Below the pieces are notes generated by a model. It was not told the origin of the DNA and searched no databases. It worked only from the letters and a program-made list of their open reading frames with translations. Below, in pieces: positions 1-12,094 of a stretch of DNA of 64,000 nt. A program made the translations under genes and the position numbers. Each line of letters starts with the position of its first letter. The first letter of the stretch is position 1. Source of the stretch: Protonemura montana (Eukaryota > Arthropoda > Insecta > Plecoptera > Nemouridae); contig OX387608.1 in the NCBI GenBank assembly GCA_947568835.1, positions 9,400,001 through 9,464,000 on the forward strand, written 5' to 3'.

Positions 1-1064
1 ACAAGGTATTGGTCCATCGCGCCACTCTTTGTCAGCCGAATGTTTCACACACATGTCACCTATCACCAATGACCATGTTATGATTATAAAATGACAATTA
101 TTATAGCCGAGCGTTAAATTGGAATCCAGTCATTTGTTTTGTTTATACCTGAGATTCACTGTGAATGAAAAAACACAGTAAATTCACTGTGATTATAAGA
201 GCGTTTTCAGAGATAATCGAGGGTATTTGTTCTTACCAAAATAACAACTTGCATAACAGCGAAACGTATACACAAAATAACCAATATTGTATAGGTTCGC
301 CAAAAGAAAATCTTGAGTGCAAAGTCTACAAAGTAAATGTATGTACCGTATTGACTATAAGTTTGTTTCGTACTTACTTGTGAATTCGAAAGTCTTCGTT
401 GGTCGAAAACACAGAAGAAAGTACGCTTGTACAACAAGCTAATTCTTCGAATTTGGGAGTTTAATTCTTCGGAAATCACATAGGGCCCAGCACCAATGTT
501 TGATAAAGCTCTCATCCACGTAGAGAAAAGCACACGAGGCATTTTTGAGAACAATACCTTCCGTGATATTTGCTATAGTTGCATAATAACACAGTTGATT
601 GATCAACGTGTTCAACGGCGCACTATTTTGCTAACAGCCATCGTTGTCAGCGGCCTAAAGACGTCGGTAAATCAGTGGATGATGATGGTGTTTATTGTAA
701 CTTAGGATTGAAAAGGTCGTGCATTGCTGAATGCAATGCAAAATTCCTGTGGAGTTTCAAATAATTCCGTGTAAACCTCGGATTGAAATAAATATAATTA
801 AACATTTACAATAATGTGCATCTTGTGGTACAAAATGTACGACTCTGTGAGAAAATAATAAAATGTAAATTTATTAGTAGAAATATTAAATATCAGTTGA
901 AAGGCCAAAATTCGGTCCCAGTCCAACAATTGCCACATACCTACTAAACAAAACTTAGCATGAGTATTTATCATTTAGTATGAAAAATATATATATTGCA
1001 ATGCTATAGAGCCCGAATGGAGAATCGCATCATATATTCACATTAAACCGACATTCAGCTTATC
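1..1064. other. Non-coding, nothing recognised
   Basis: AT-rich. Frames on both strands at 165-705 are short with no motif. If the prohormone-3 gene extends past the left edge, this is part of its first intron. Confidence 0.5.
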
Positions 1065-1210
1065 ACCGAACGATTTGGCATGTTGGAAACACCGGTCCTC
1101 GTGAGAACACCGAAGTTAAGCAACACGCGCTGGGTATTATATGAGTGACCATCACACACAGTTCTGTACCGGAGAGAGGTTATAGAAACAATGCGTCGTT
1201 AAATTTCACA
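1065..1210 (+). mobile_element. 5S-headed SINE, copy with internal deletion
   Basis: The 5S rRNA-like head is present (ACCGAAGTTAAGCAACAC, GAGTGACCATCA), then the GTTCTGTACCGGAGAGAGG block. It is fused directly to the 3' motif TGCGTCGTTAAA, so about 290 bp of body is missing compared with full copies. Confidence 0.8.
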
Positions 1211-1484
1211 GTTTTACGAAGTATTGTTGTCACAACGACCCCTAAGTATAATGACGTTGTAAACCTTTACGCAGAAAAAGTTACAACTGGATCATGGTCC
1301 AGTTGTCCAGAAACTCAGAATCAGAGGGATCAGATCCAGAACCAGAGCATTCAACAAGACAAACATTAATCTCATTTGTGTGCTCTCCATTCACGAGTGC
1401 GTTTTCGCACCGAGCAAGATCTTGCAGTTATCAATTATTATTTTAGAAGACTTTAAAGTCGGAAACGCAGAATTCTGCGTGCAA

Positions 1485-1775
1485 GATCTTTCAAGAATCG
1501 CAACACAAAAAAATTATTTCAAGAACTTGCTAAGAACTTGCCAAGATATCGTTTCCTTGCCAAGATTCCAAAAATCTTGCAGCCATGTAAGATCCCACGG
1601 GACCGTGTCAAGATCTTGTCAATTTCTTACCAAGATCTTGAAAAAATCTTGTCTGAAGGGAAAAATCTTAAATGTTTTCAAGAAATTGCCAAGAAATTGG
1701 CAAGATCTTGCATCTTACCAAGATCTTGCCAAGATCTTGCAAGATCTTGCAAGATCTTGCTAAGAATTTTCAGCA
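1485..1775. repeat. Degenerate CAAGATCTTG palindromic satellite
   Basis: Many variants of the self-complementary decamer CAAGATCTTG (also AAGAACTTG, CAAGAAATTG, AAAAATCTTG), spaced 10-20 nt and cleanest at 1720-1765, where the unit repeats at about 10-12 nt. Short plus-strand frames through it are a by-product of the repeat. Confidence 0.9.
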
Positions 1776-1872
1776 GGGTTACTCAGAAAGTGTTTTTATA
1801 ATGTGACAGAATATCTTAACGACACAGACGTATCCAATATCATGTAAAATGATCAATTCAGGACAAATAAAG

Positions 1873-1899
1873 ATATTATTATTATTATTATTATTATTA
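1873..1899 (+). repeat. (ATT)n microsatellite
   Basis: About nine ATT units following ACAAATAAAG, the sort of 3' end that retroposed elements leave. No element body was recognised upstream. Confidence 0.85.
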
Positions 1900-2121
1900 A
1901 AGCGGTCGTTACATTGGCAGCTATCTCCAATCTAAACCACACTAGCCACACTGACTTGCTAACCCGTTCATTATAATAGCTCGTTAATACGGCTACATTA
2001 AAAGGGCGTGGCAGGCAGAATGGGATGTGTTAGATATGACCTCTCGCACCCCTTGCCACCCAGCCGCACTCACGGTTGCACCGTTTTGACCATTTGCCCC
2101 ACCGTGACCCCCAAGGGAAGT

Positions 2122-2144
2122 GGGGGGAGGGGGGGGGGGGGGGG
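2122..2144 (+). repeat. G-run (G6-A-G16)
   Basis: Uninterrupted G16 after G6 and one A. Homopolymer G of this length is rare in an AT-rich genome and may form quadruplexes. Length may be subject to assembly error. Confidence 0.95.
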
Positions 2145-2149
2145 CTTGC

Positions 2150-5100
2150 GAGGCAGCAACACGTAAAGGTTAAGAGTTTAAAAGTCGAGAAGTTGTTTTA
2201 ATTACTGAGAGAGAGTCATTATTGCGGTGAGGTTATATTGTCGGATGGTGTAATAAAATTGTCATAGACTTGTGGATATTAAAAAAAATTACCTTTCTGC
2301 TTTTTTTCAGCACTGAAGTGCGTTAGGTTTAGATCATTTTCACGTTTAATTTGTTCTGGCTTAGGGTTTAATATGTCGGTTTTGTCTGTTGATATTCTGT
2401 GGGTATTCTAAGTAGTTAATCAACACTTTCTTCGGGGTGGTCTACTCCATTCCATATGAAATCGAAACAGAGTCTAAGGAGGAAAAATTCCAGTGCTTTC
2501 ACGACAGTGAGACATCGTTTATCAATCGCTAGAAACATATAATTAAACATTATTTCGGTGTAGAGATGACATTCTTAAGCGAAACTGAACTTTCCAGAGA
2601 AATTGATTTTTTAACAGCTAAAATCGAATGACGTCTAATCTAATTTTGAGCCAATCTCAACGATACTCTTCAAAAACTGATCCCAAAGATTTTATAGGCT
2701 TCTTAACGTGCATACCGATAACGTGCTAACAAATCGAATAACATACCGTATATTTCCGACAGGTTTTCTCTGAAGGCATTTTTCCAATTTAATTCCTTTT
2801 TGCGTAATTATCAGGGGCTGGTCTGCGCTAGTTTGTGTACCTGTAGCGACCTACCTTTAATTAAAATACTGCATGAGAGAACAGTATCGTTTGGAAGATA
2901 CGTAAGTCCCCGTAGGCGAATTTTACGCTGAATAATTTTTTAAAAGAGCTCACTTTGTTGAATGTTTACAGATAATTATAAATTACAGTAGCATGAAACG
3001 AGCATGGCCGCCATTAGCTTATCTATTCTAGAAACAATTATTATTTTTTATCAAAAATAGTGTTCTCTCTCTCTCTTCCTCTTTGTACGTTGCATTTTGT
3101 GAAATTTTCATTTGTAAAGGGGTATAGAAAAACTTTTTTTTTGTCAGCACAGTTCTATTTTTGTGACCGATTCAGTACTTTTTTGAGCCGATTTGTGCTG
3201 TGCATGTTGATTATGATTTCAGACCGCAAACCATGCATTTTAGATTTAATTACATTTTCGACTAAAGCCACGCTGGGCCATTTACAATTCATCCTGTCTA
3301 CTTCCCCAGAAATAATGCATGACAAACATGCTACATCCGTCTAAATTCATTTTATTTTTATGGCTCTGAAAAATGGACAGACCCATGTTGTGTGTATTAC
3401 CTTCACAGATAAAAACGTAAATCCACCTAAAATACATACTATTTCAAAAAAACATGTCAAATATTTTCACAAGCGTGCCAATGTGTACCAAAAAAAAAAA
3501 AAATGCTTTTAAGGCCACACGGAATGGAACCGCGCGACCTTGACGGGAATCTTAGAACCATTAGACCGGGGTTCGATTCCTTGCACGCGATATGACATGC
3601 GAGGCGATGATTTGAACACACCCCTGAAGGTGGCGAGATCATGTGTCAACCACATCCGCCGTGGGGTCACAGGAAGTGGCGGCCATGTTTGAAGGCTGTC
3701 CTGATCTTGCACAATACTTTCATTGTCTTTCAAATTAGCTTCAAGGTTGGAAGTGATTGAAGGTTAGGAGATGTTTAAGACAGATTTAGAATGACAGCTG
3801 TTTAAGTGAAATATTACAGTATGAATATTTAATATTTCATTTACAATTGCGATGATATTTACATTTTCAGCTCATTCAAACGCCTCAAATCATTGATTAT
3901 CCATAAACCACCTAAAGCCATTTTTGTTATCAATAAAAGAGTACAAAATAAATGGCCATTGCGTTAGAATTCCAATCATGACAAGTCATGTTTTGTTTTC
4001 ATTCGTGTAACTAACTCAGTTCTATTACTGGAAATTATTTACTCCAAAACAGATTTATATGAACACTGTATTCACGTGGACAACTGGGGTTACTAATTTT
4101 GTCTCGTTCTGGCCATCTCGTATTTCACTAACGTCTCTCCGGATGCCTCACTATGCAATGTTGTCTTTTTGTAAACGTTCGAGTGTGGGTTTTGAGCAAG
4201 CGCTCTATTGCCATGAAGCTAGACAAAGTCCCTGCAAGGACATGCACCCGAGCGAGGCACAAAACGACCAAAGGATTCGCGCTGGTAGACTAAGGACCAT
4301 GGTGTTGTACTTCCAATTAGACTCAAACTAGAGATTGCAATGAAAATTAGTTCAGAAGTTTATTTGAATTAGCAAACATGAGAGTTGGTCTCTGTGTTTC
4401 AAGTGAGGAAATCAATTTAGTAATTATTTGTGTTCGTGATTTATATGAACGCGTATTCTAATAGAGTGACGAGTTTACTTTTTACTTGATTTATTCAAAG
4501 AAATTGGCAAACAAGTTTAAAATGTCTGAGCTGTATTAATAGTAGACTGTTTCTTTAATTTATTGTTAGCGTTCTTTCGTCGTCGATCATTTCTTTCGTT
4601 ATTTTTATTTTATTCCAATTTTCAATTCCTATTTTCAGAAATGTACGACGTGGAGATAAAATGATATTTTTCGGTTGGTAATATTTAACTCAAACGCTTC
4701 CAAAAACAAAACTAAAAGTAGTTTTTTTTTATTGCTTTTCTTTTCGTTTGTTTGTTTAATTCCAATCGACAATTAAATTTTGAGCAGAAACCAACCGGCC
4801 ATTTTGTGTATCCCTGTCTTCCAGAAAATGAATGAAACAATAAAATTTCATTTCGTTTTTTGCAACCCATCTTTCACCCTCGGAAAACGCTAGCACAACT
4901 CGGAAAACCACATGGGAATGAGCAGAATAGGTCGTTGACCAACTCCCAAAGACTGTACACTACCTGCTTAACTCCATCAAGGCAATGTAGCACGTAGTGA
5001 ATGAATGATGGATCACCTTGCCCTGCTCGAGGCTCAAAACCGACCCATTTCGTCCCCCAGAAACCACCCCTGCTATCCGTTAGGACTACACTCTCATGCC

Positions 5101-8100
5101 AAATCCCCAGGAAAGCGTGGGCAAAAGATTTTCCAACAAAGCAACGCCGCACTTCATTACACTACGTCACAACTTACCTATTATTAACCCCGTTCTTGCT
5201 AATGATTTTACGAAAGCAGTAGACGCCTCTCACGGATGTCACATTACTTGTAAGTGTTTTGCTCCATTTATCAGTCCAACCCCTCGTCTCCATGCCCCCT
5301 TTCTCCCTTGAACCTTCCATTTTCCATGGTTCTTGTAATTAGAAAAGGTTATCTGTTAATTGAGGGAGGATGGGGAGGAGAAAATGGTGAAATTAAGGTA
5401 TGCAAGGTGCAAGTAGTTCATGAGAACGAACGCTTGCTTAGTGTGTGAAATCGATTATAGACGTTATGAAGCAATTAGGGATGTTTGGATTAGTTCTATG
5501 CTTGCTTTGAGAACTACCTTGTGTTGAGAATCTGATGATGTGAGGGTGATCGACTTGCTCTACGTTTCTATACTTGTTCTATGGTTACATTGGAAATTAA
5601 TACGGAAGATAAGTTGTTATTTCATTTGAAGCAGCAGTAACTAACTTGAGTCAAATTTGCTCCTCGTCAGTGTTTGGAGATACTGTTTGTTAATTGCTGT
5701 AGAAGCTTTGCTTTGCAGTTTTGATGTAGATTGAAGTGCAGCCAAACAATGAAATAAATTGAATTCTCAGTGAAGTTGAACTAGGTGGTTTTGAGGGGAA
5801 ATATCTGTAGCTTCTAGGAAATCTGTCAAAGACTTTGGAGATCTCTCAAATTTGTATTTTCTCCTGGCAGGTGGTTGAGGTAAGAGCAGGGTTGATGTGG
5901 TGATTGATGGTGGTTGTGGTTGACGTATATTTTTCCTGCTTCGATAATTCATTTTTTATGGAATTTATAAAGAAACAGACCGAATTCTGCAGAGACAAAT
6001 TGGTCGTATCGTTTAAGCTAGAAAGCTACAGAGTGAGTATGTTGTTAGCAAACAATCAAACTTTGCGAGAACAAAAGTGTTTTTTTTTTTTTTTATAGAA
6101 AGTTACATACGATCTCGTACGTTGTCCTGAACTTGGTGAAGACTTTTGGAAGTTCAATTTGGCAAGTGAAGGAAAAGTATCGAAAAATAGCTCTGTCCAA
6201 ACAAATTTTAATCATTTGCCTACAAAATACCTTATTTATAGAATTTTATTATTAACGACTAGGCCAGGATATCTCTGCAAAAATGAGTCTGAAATACCCA
6301 AGAATTCCTTAGTTCTTTAGGGATTCTTAGTTACCTAGGGATGCTTCCTTTAAACAGGCAAACTAACACAATGCCATAGAACGCAACGAATAATTAAGAC
6401 CGATTCCACAGAAACTATTTCACAGAACAAAGGTAATTGAATTCCTTTTATACCTAGTTTTATGTTCCCATTGCGAAACAAATTAGTGCTGCTAGCTCAA
6501 TGACGGAACAGTACTGCCAGACGGCGTACCAAATACCTTAGGGTATTAGATTCGTATTCATTTGCTCAACTCTTAAAGAAAGGGGCCTTCTCTGATGGCA
6601 CGAAGTTTCTCAAATTCACAAAATAAAATTGAAAGTAATCCTATTAGCCTTTCTAAAAAGCACTGCGATTACTAGGATACCATTTTATTGCACAAATGAA
6701 ATGCGTAGAATGCACCTACATGGCACGATAGGTAATATGGACTTTTGACCGTCTCTAAAAGCTACAGAGGTCACTTTTAAATTTTCAACACCTGTGCCAG
6801 GCGATTTAAGTGTCTATATCGAACTTCAAGCGATGATATTTCTCATGGATTCGAGTTTTTTTTTATTGATTCTCTTCCGTAGTTATATCTCATTAATTAC
6901 AACGGTTAGGGTGTACTTTGAGCTCATAAGTTGGTTCGAGCTCTTACTTAATAAATACTTCCCTCTCCCTCTACTCATCTTGCTAGCCTTGCTAAGGAAT
7001 GACCTTGTGAATGGTTGATAATGGTTGAAACAAACGCATAGCGAAAAATATCTTAAACAAACCCGGCACCTCTACGATGGGAAAAAAACAAAGGCTTTAA
7101 AACGATCTGGACAAAGTTGCCTTGTAGATTACCTTCTGTTTGGCAATTGCTGACAACGTTAGCTAGCAAGCTTGAAAACCTCCCGGTCTTTGAAATAAAA
7201 ACCTAATTGAATTGATGCCTTTTTTTGTAGTTTTGCAACAAAACGACGTTAGCTCTACCTTCGCTCCCATATTGCGCTCTTATATATCTAATTTCGTTAG
7301 CGAAATGTATTTTATTGCGACTTGCAAGCGCAAGATTACATACTTTTAATGTGTTTCATTGACAAACAAATCTATTTAACGCTGACTTGCAATCAGGTTG
7401 TATACCTTTATGTTTGTCTCAGCGCAGACTAACTTAATCTGCATCTATATTACCTGGCAACAGTTTCATTCGACGAGATTTCCTCGGTGGCATTTTGCGT
7501 TGAATTTAATTTACAGTCTGGCAAGAGCGAGGAAATTGTTCCAATCCTCCTGAAAATGCACGCTCAAAGTTGTGTGCTTTGGGCTTAGCACGGCTTAGCA
7601 CGGGTATATACCAGGCTCGACAACTGCTTACAATCGTATTGCTGTATAGGCGTTCATTGCTAGCGCTGACTAATTGCTACCGAGCTAATTATTGAAGCTA
7701 GGCACACCTACTTCACCTACACGCTTCTCAGCGGAATTTAGATTTATTTTCCGCTATATTTCATAGTGAAATTGAGAATTCTCTTCCCTTGTTGCTATGG
7801 GTAGGTTTATTCAAAGTTTCAAATCGTATGGCTTAGAATCCTTGCTGTAGTCCATCTCGAAGTATGGTTTTCCAGAGGTTTCAAAGCTTACTTTCAACAA
7901 TTTTGTCTAACTCGAGGCGACGCTTGTCAAACTTTAAAAACTTTCTACCAGTAATTGTCCAGCTCAAGGCGTGGCTTGCATATAGTTTCCAATTTTACAA
8001 ATCATTCTCCTGTCCAACTCTGTGATGTAACTCGTCATTGTTTATAGACCTAATAAATATAATACTGAATCAGCAGCAGCGATTTGTAGTTGTGAAACGA

Positions 8101-8330
8101 AGTTCCATCTCCCTCTCAAGATGAACTGTGGATTAGTTTTTAGGCTTTGTTTAAGAGAGATCACGCACTTTTTCTTTCAAATTTACTGGTTACGAACTTG
8201 ATGTTGAAGAATCGTGGGTTTCTCGTGTAATATTCATAGTTTCCGTCTTTCTTTTGCCTAACACTTCCAAATGGAGGAAAGCGTATTTCCATTAAATGTA
8301 AGAATACAGTCAGAGGTCCAGGACTGATGT
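2150..8330. other. Non-coding, AT-rich, nothing recognised
   Basis: Only short frames without homology cues. At 3530-3590 a tRNA-like B box (GGTTCGATTCC) appears without a foldable cloverleaf. Probably intronic to the prohormone-3 gene. Confidence 0.5.
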
Positions 8331-8690
8331 AAAACCGTATTCGCAAGAAATGGCCATCAAATTACTTCTTCACCGATATGAATGGAGGATGCTACTAGGT
8401 GAAGTTACCGCAAGAAAATTTTATTTCATTATTTCTCACAGATTACTCGCATTTAATACGGATTTAGCTCGGTTAATATTTATTCATGTTAAACTCATCG
8501 ATTGATATACTTGTATCGATTTTTTGAGTCGTTATTGTTGAAATGCAGAGCTTTGTTAAAAAGGACGGCCGCAAGTGCCATCAGGTGGTCGCCACCGTTA
8601 CCAAGCGTTGCCGTCTCGTTTACTCAGCAGAAAGTTAACATTAACGCTTGACTATACGTATAAACTCAATGGTGCCACACATATATTCTG
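8331..8690 (+). mobile_element. MITE family A
   Basis: Shares with the other copies AAATGGCC, CAGATTACTCGCATTTAA, TTTTTGAGTCGTTATTG and AAGTGCCATCAGGTGG. The right end is CGTATAAACTCAATGGTGCC, the inverse of the family's left end ACCATTGAGTTTATAGG. No coding capacity. Confidence 0.75.
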
Positions 8691-11600
8691 ATACCAAATC
8701 TCATAGATAAATATAAATATTTTCTAGGTTTTCATGACACGGTGCAGTGCACTTGAACCTTAAAAAAAAAATGCTTTTTTACCTCAAGATCACCATTCAT
8801 GAAACTTTTACTACCCGTTACCGAAACTTTCAGCATTAACACCATTAAACATCTTAACTTAATTTTGATCATCACTGCCTTAGCCCATATATAATTGACA
8901 AAGATACAGAGTTTCACCCAAAACTTGACGCTGTTAATAGGCCCCTAAAGGAAAGGACAAGAACCTGTAAAATTCAAATGAAAACACTGTCCCTACGTAA
9001 AGCGTAGCCACTTTACGCCCTTAACGCGTTATTGTACGTATTTCCATGCGCGCTCATCTCGCAAAGCCTCCCTGGCGGGATATCAACGCTGAAACAGGGA
9101 ACGTTTTGGATTGAGTACGTTTAGCTGCAATGCGGGTCAGCATCATCTCTCTTTCTAGGGGAAGTGGTGGTTTGGGTTGGTCGGGATACCCGAGTAGCGA
9201 CAGTTGCCACTAGATTAATACCGGTCATGTAGTGGTTGTATGGGTTGAATGAAAAGTTCTAAGAGATTGGTAAAATTGTAAAATCATACGGAGTTATCTT
9301 TTTTTCTTTTTACTGATCCGCAGTGTTTTGTAATTGTCAGATTTTGAATCCGTCCACGCGAGTTCAAATGAGGAAACGGTTGTTTTTTAATTTTGATTTA
9401 TGCATGGCCTTTTTTTTTATAACGTAGTTTAGATTTGAAAAGTTTTTTATCTAATTTCGTTGTTGGATTTGTGCTGCGCCAGCTATATTTCGAACCCCAA
9501 TGCCTGCGAGCTTGCATATAGTTTTTACATTTACATGATTTATTTATTTAGTTTTTGGTCATATTTCATGGAGTTATTAAACGAGTATGAACAACACAAC
9601 ATCGAACGGTCAACATAGTTGACAAGCAGAATTAGGCATTGTAGTGGAGATCTAACCAGATTATAAAATACCGCACCATGAGCGAGGTCATTGACTCTGT
9701 GACCCATCACATATTAACATCCCTTCTACAGAAAATCCATGATTTTTTATCATTTCAAGTCACAAATAAAAAAAAATCGATAAAATATACGATCAACGAC
9801 TCGATTTATCGTACAAACCATACGGACCAATTTTCTGAAATGTGCATTTAGGTATGAATGTTCAACAATGTCTGAAATAGCGAATGGGTAATATTTATTT
9901 TTATTCTCTGTAAACTCAGAGAAGTTTTTAAATAATTCACAAACGTAAAGTTTATGAAACCGAATGGCAGTAACTCGCAATACCTATACGATTCTCATGC
10001 GATTTTGCCCTGTAAACCTCAGAGCAATTTCCCTATAGCCGTAAGTAAATCTTAGTTCCATGCCACGTCGTAACGTCTCTACTGATAAATCCAACCATCC
10101 AACTTCTAACAATCATAACTTCCATTCCATTTCGTTAATAAATCACGAAACACAGCTCCACACAAACGAACATTAAGCTTAATGTACGCAATAAGAACAA
10201 CGCATTTACGCGCTCCTACGATAAATTAGATGTCTGTTTGAATTTATCCTAACGGACATCTAGAGCTGGTGGAAATTCTTTTTTAGGGCGTTTGCTCGTT
10301 GGCGTTCACTCAAATTCATATCCTCCCCGAATGGCATTAGCAATTCCGATTAGATTTAGTCATTCCATTACCCCGTATTTTTGCAGCACCGCCGTGAAGC
10401 ATTTTCATGGTAGAGTTCACTTTTTTTTAGCGAATATTTACTTATAGGCATCTCTACGATACGTCTCCCCTTTGCTGAACGCTAAGTTATGTATCATATA
10501 TATATATAACGCTGTGCAAATGAGCTAGTTTTTTCTCTTTTATAGTTGATCGTAAAAATACCGTGCCAAGCTGTAAAAGCCGCGAGCTGCGCTACACTGA
10601 GGACCCCTCCTAGGCTAACAAGGAAAAGCAATTTTATATTTTCTTTCGTCGCAAAGTCGCAGTGTTAGAGGTAGAATCGAAAAATCAGACTTTGCAAATT
10701 TTGTTTGTTAGGGTACGTGGCGGTAAAGACAAATAAGTTAAGATTTTTTTTGCTAGGGTACGCAGATTTTCTTTGACCTTTTTTTATGAGCACAGTGTGC
10801 AGAAGTGTATTGGAGTTTCGATTGCCAGTTTTTTAATTTTTTTAAATTGCTCTCCTCCGGAAAATGTACGTATTGCGGTATTTTGAAGTGTCCAAAGTTT
10901 TTGCCATAGAATGTCGTTATCTTTCGCTCTTACATTCCATACATATATATATATAAGAGATATTCTATCTCGTTCTGTATTTTTTACTCACCGTTTTATT
11001 TATTTCATCTAGATATATTCACCTTACCTCTGTACACTTTACGCAACTTTTATCCCATATTCATAGACTAAACAACCGCTCTACAAGCAAAGCAGAATTC
11101 ACATCTCCGGCGAATAGACTATAAGTAATAAAAGTAGGTAACTAAATTTTGCCACGGTCCCAACTTGTCAAAGAAACCAAAATTGAAGCTACGAAGAAAT
11201 TGCTTCTCAATGGTTCGTATTACAAACACATATTCCGTTTCCGTTTATTTTCATTTAACCTTAGAAACAAAATAAACACAAAATGCTCATTGCTCGTGAA
11301 ATGTATACTGCATAAACAACCGACATTTATCACGGAGAATATTATCCATTTTAGACCCTGCAATCCATATTTACTATGCTTTCATGCACCACAAATCCTT
11401 CGCTTCAATGCCTCCCTTAGCATTATTTTCATTCGGAACGGGATGTTTCATTAAATTCTGATTTATCACCTGGCTACAAGTCACGCAGAAATCCCAGCAG
11501 CGCATGCGAGCACTCGGGACGCCGCCATAAAAGCACGCGTTTATTTCATATAGTTTGTAAATTGGAATAACACCGTGGCAATTCAACCGATAGCCGTTTC

Positions 11601-11737
11601 CACACAAGCACTTTTAAGACGAGATGGTTTTTTATATGACTTTAACGGTATTTTCATTGATTCACAGATCCATGACAGACTAGAATGGCTGAGTCTTTAT
11701 ACAAGGTAAGTGACTGTTTGAACCGTGTTTTTAAACA
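8691..11737. other. Non-coding, nothing recognised
   Basis: AT-rich with TA-repeat tracts (10495-10508, 10942-10956). No supported gene. Confidence 0.5.
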
Positions 11738-12094
11738 GAAAGGTTTGTCGTTTTGGAAACATCGATCCTCATGAGATCACCGAAGTTAAGGAACACTGCG
11801 CTGGGTCCCGTATTGGATGGGTGACTATTATACACATGACCAGTTCTCTTCGGGAGGAAGGAATAAAAGTTCATCTCTCGTTTACATGGATTCCTGTTGT
11901 TAGCGCTGTACCGTCCTTTGTAAGGGACGTTAAGCCGGTGGTCCTCTTGGTGCTCTTTGATAGGAGCAAACTGCGGGCCCGCACCGCATTTCCCCTTCTC
12001 CCTAGCTAGATAATTCTCATTCTTGTCATCATCTACTCATTCACCGATGCCTATGCCGCAGGGCCTATTATCAAACTAGTACGTCATTAAAACC
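11738..12094 (+). mobile_element. 5S-headed SINE, near full length
   Basis: Head GATCACCGAAGTTAAGGAAC followed by TATTGGATGGGTGACTAT, body block GGGACGTTAAGCCGGTGGTC, and 3' block CTACTCATTCACCGATG ending at ACGTCATTAAAACC. About 70 bp between the GGAGG block and the Pol III-unlike body is shortened. Confidence 0.85.

Noticed and set aside
1380-1801. Overlapping 87- and 127-codon frames rich in Leu/Lys/Arg/Cys
   Set aside because: Produced by the CAAGATCTTG satellite, which lacks stops in two frames.
3530-3600. Possible tRNA (B box GGTTCGATTCC)
   Set aside because: A T-arm-like hairpin is present but no acceptor stem or D arm pairs on either strand.
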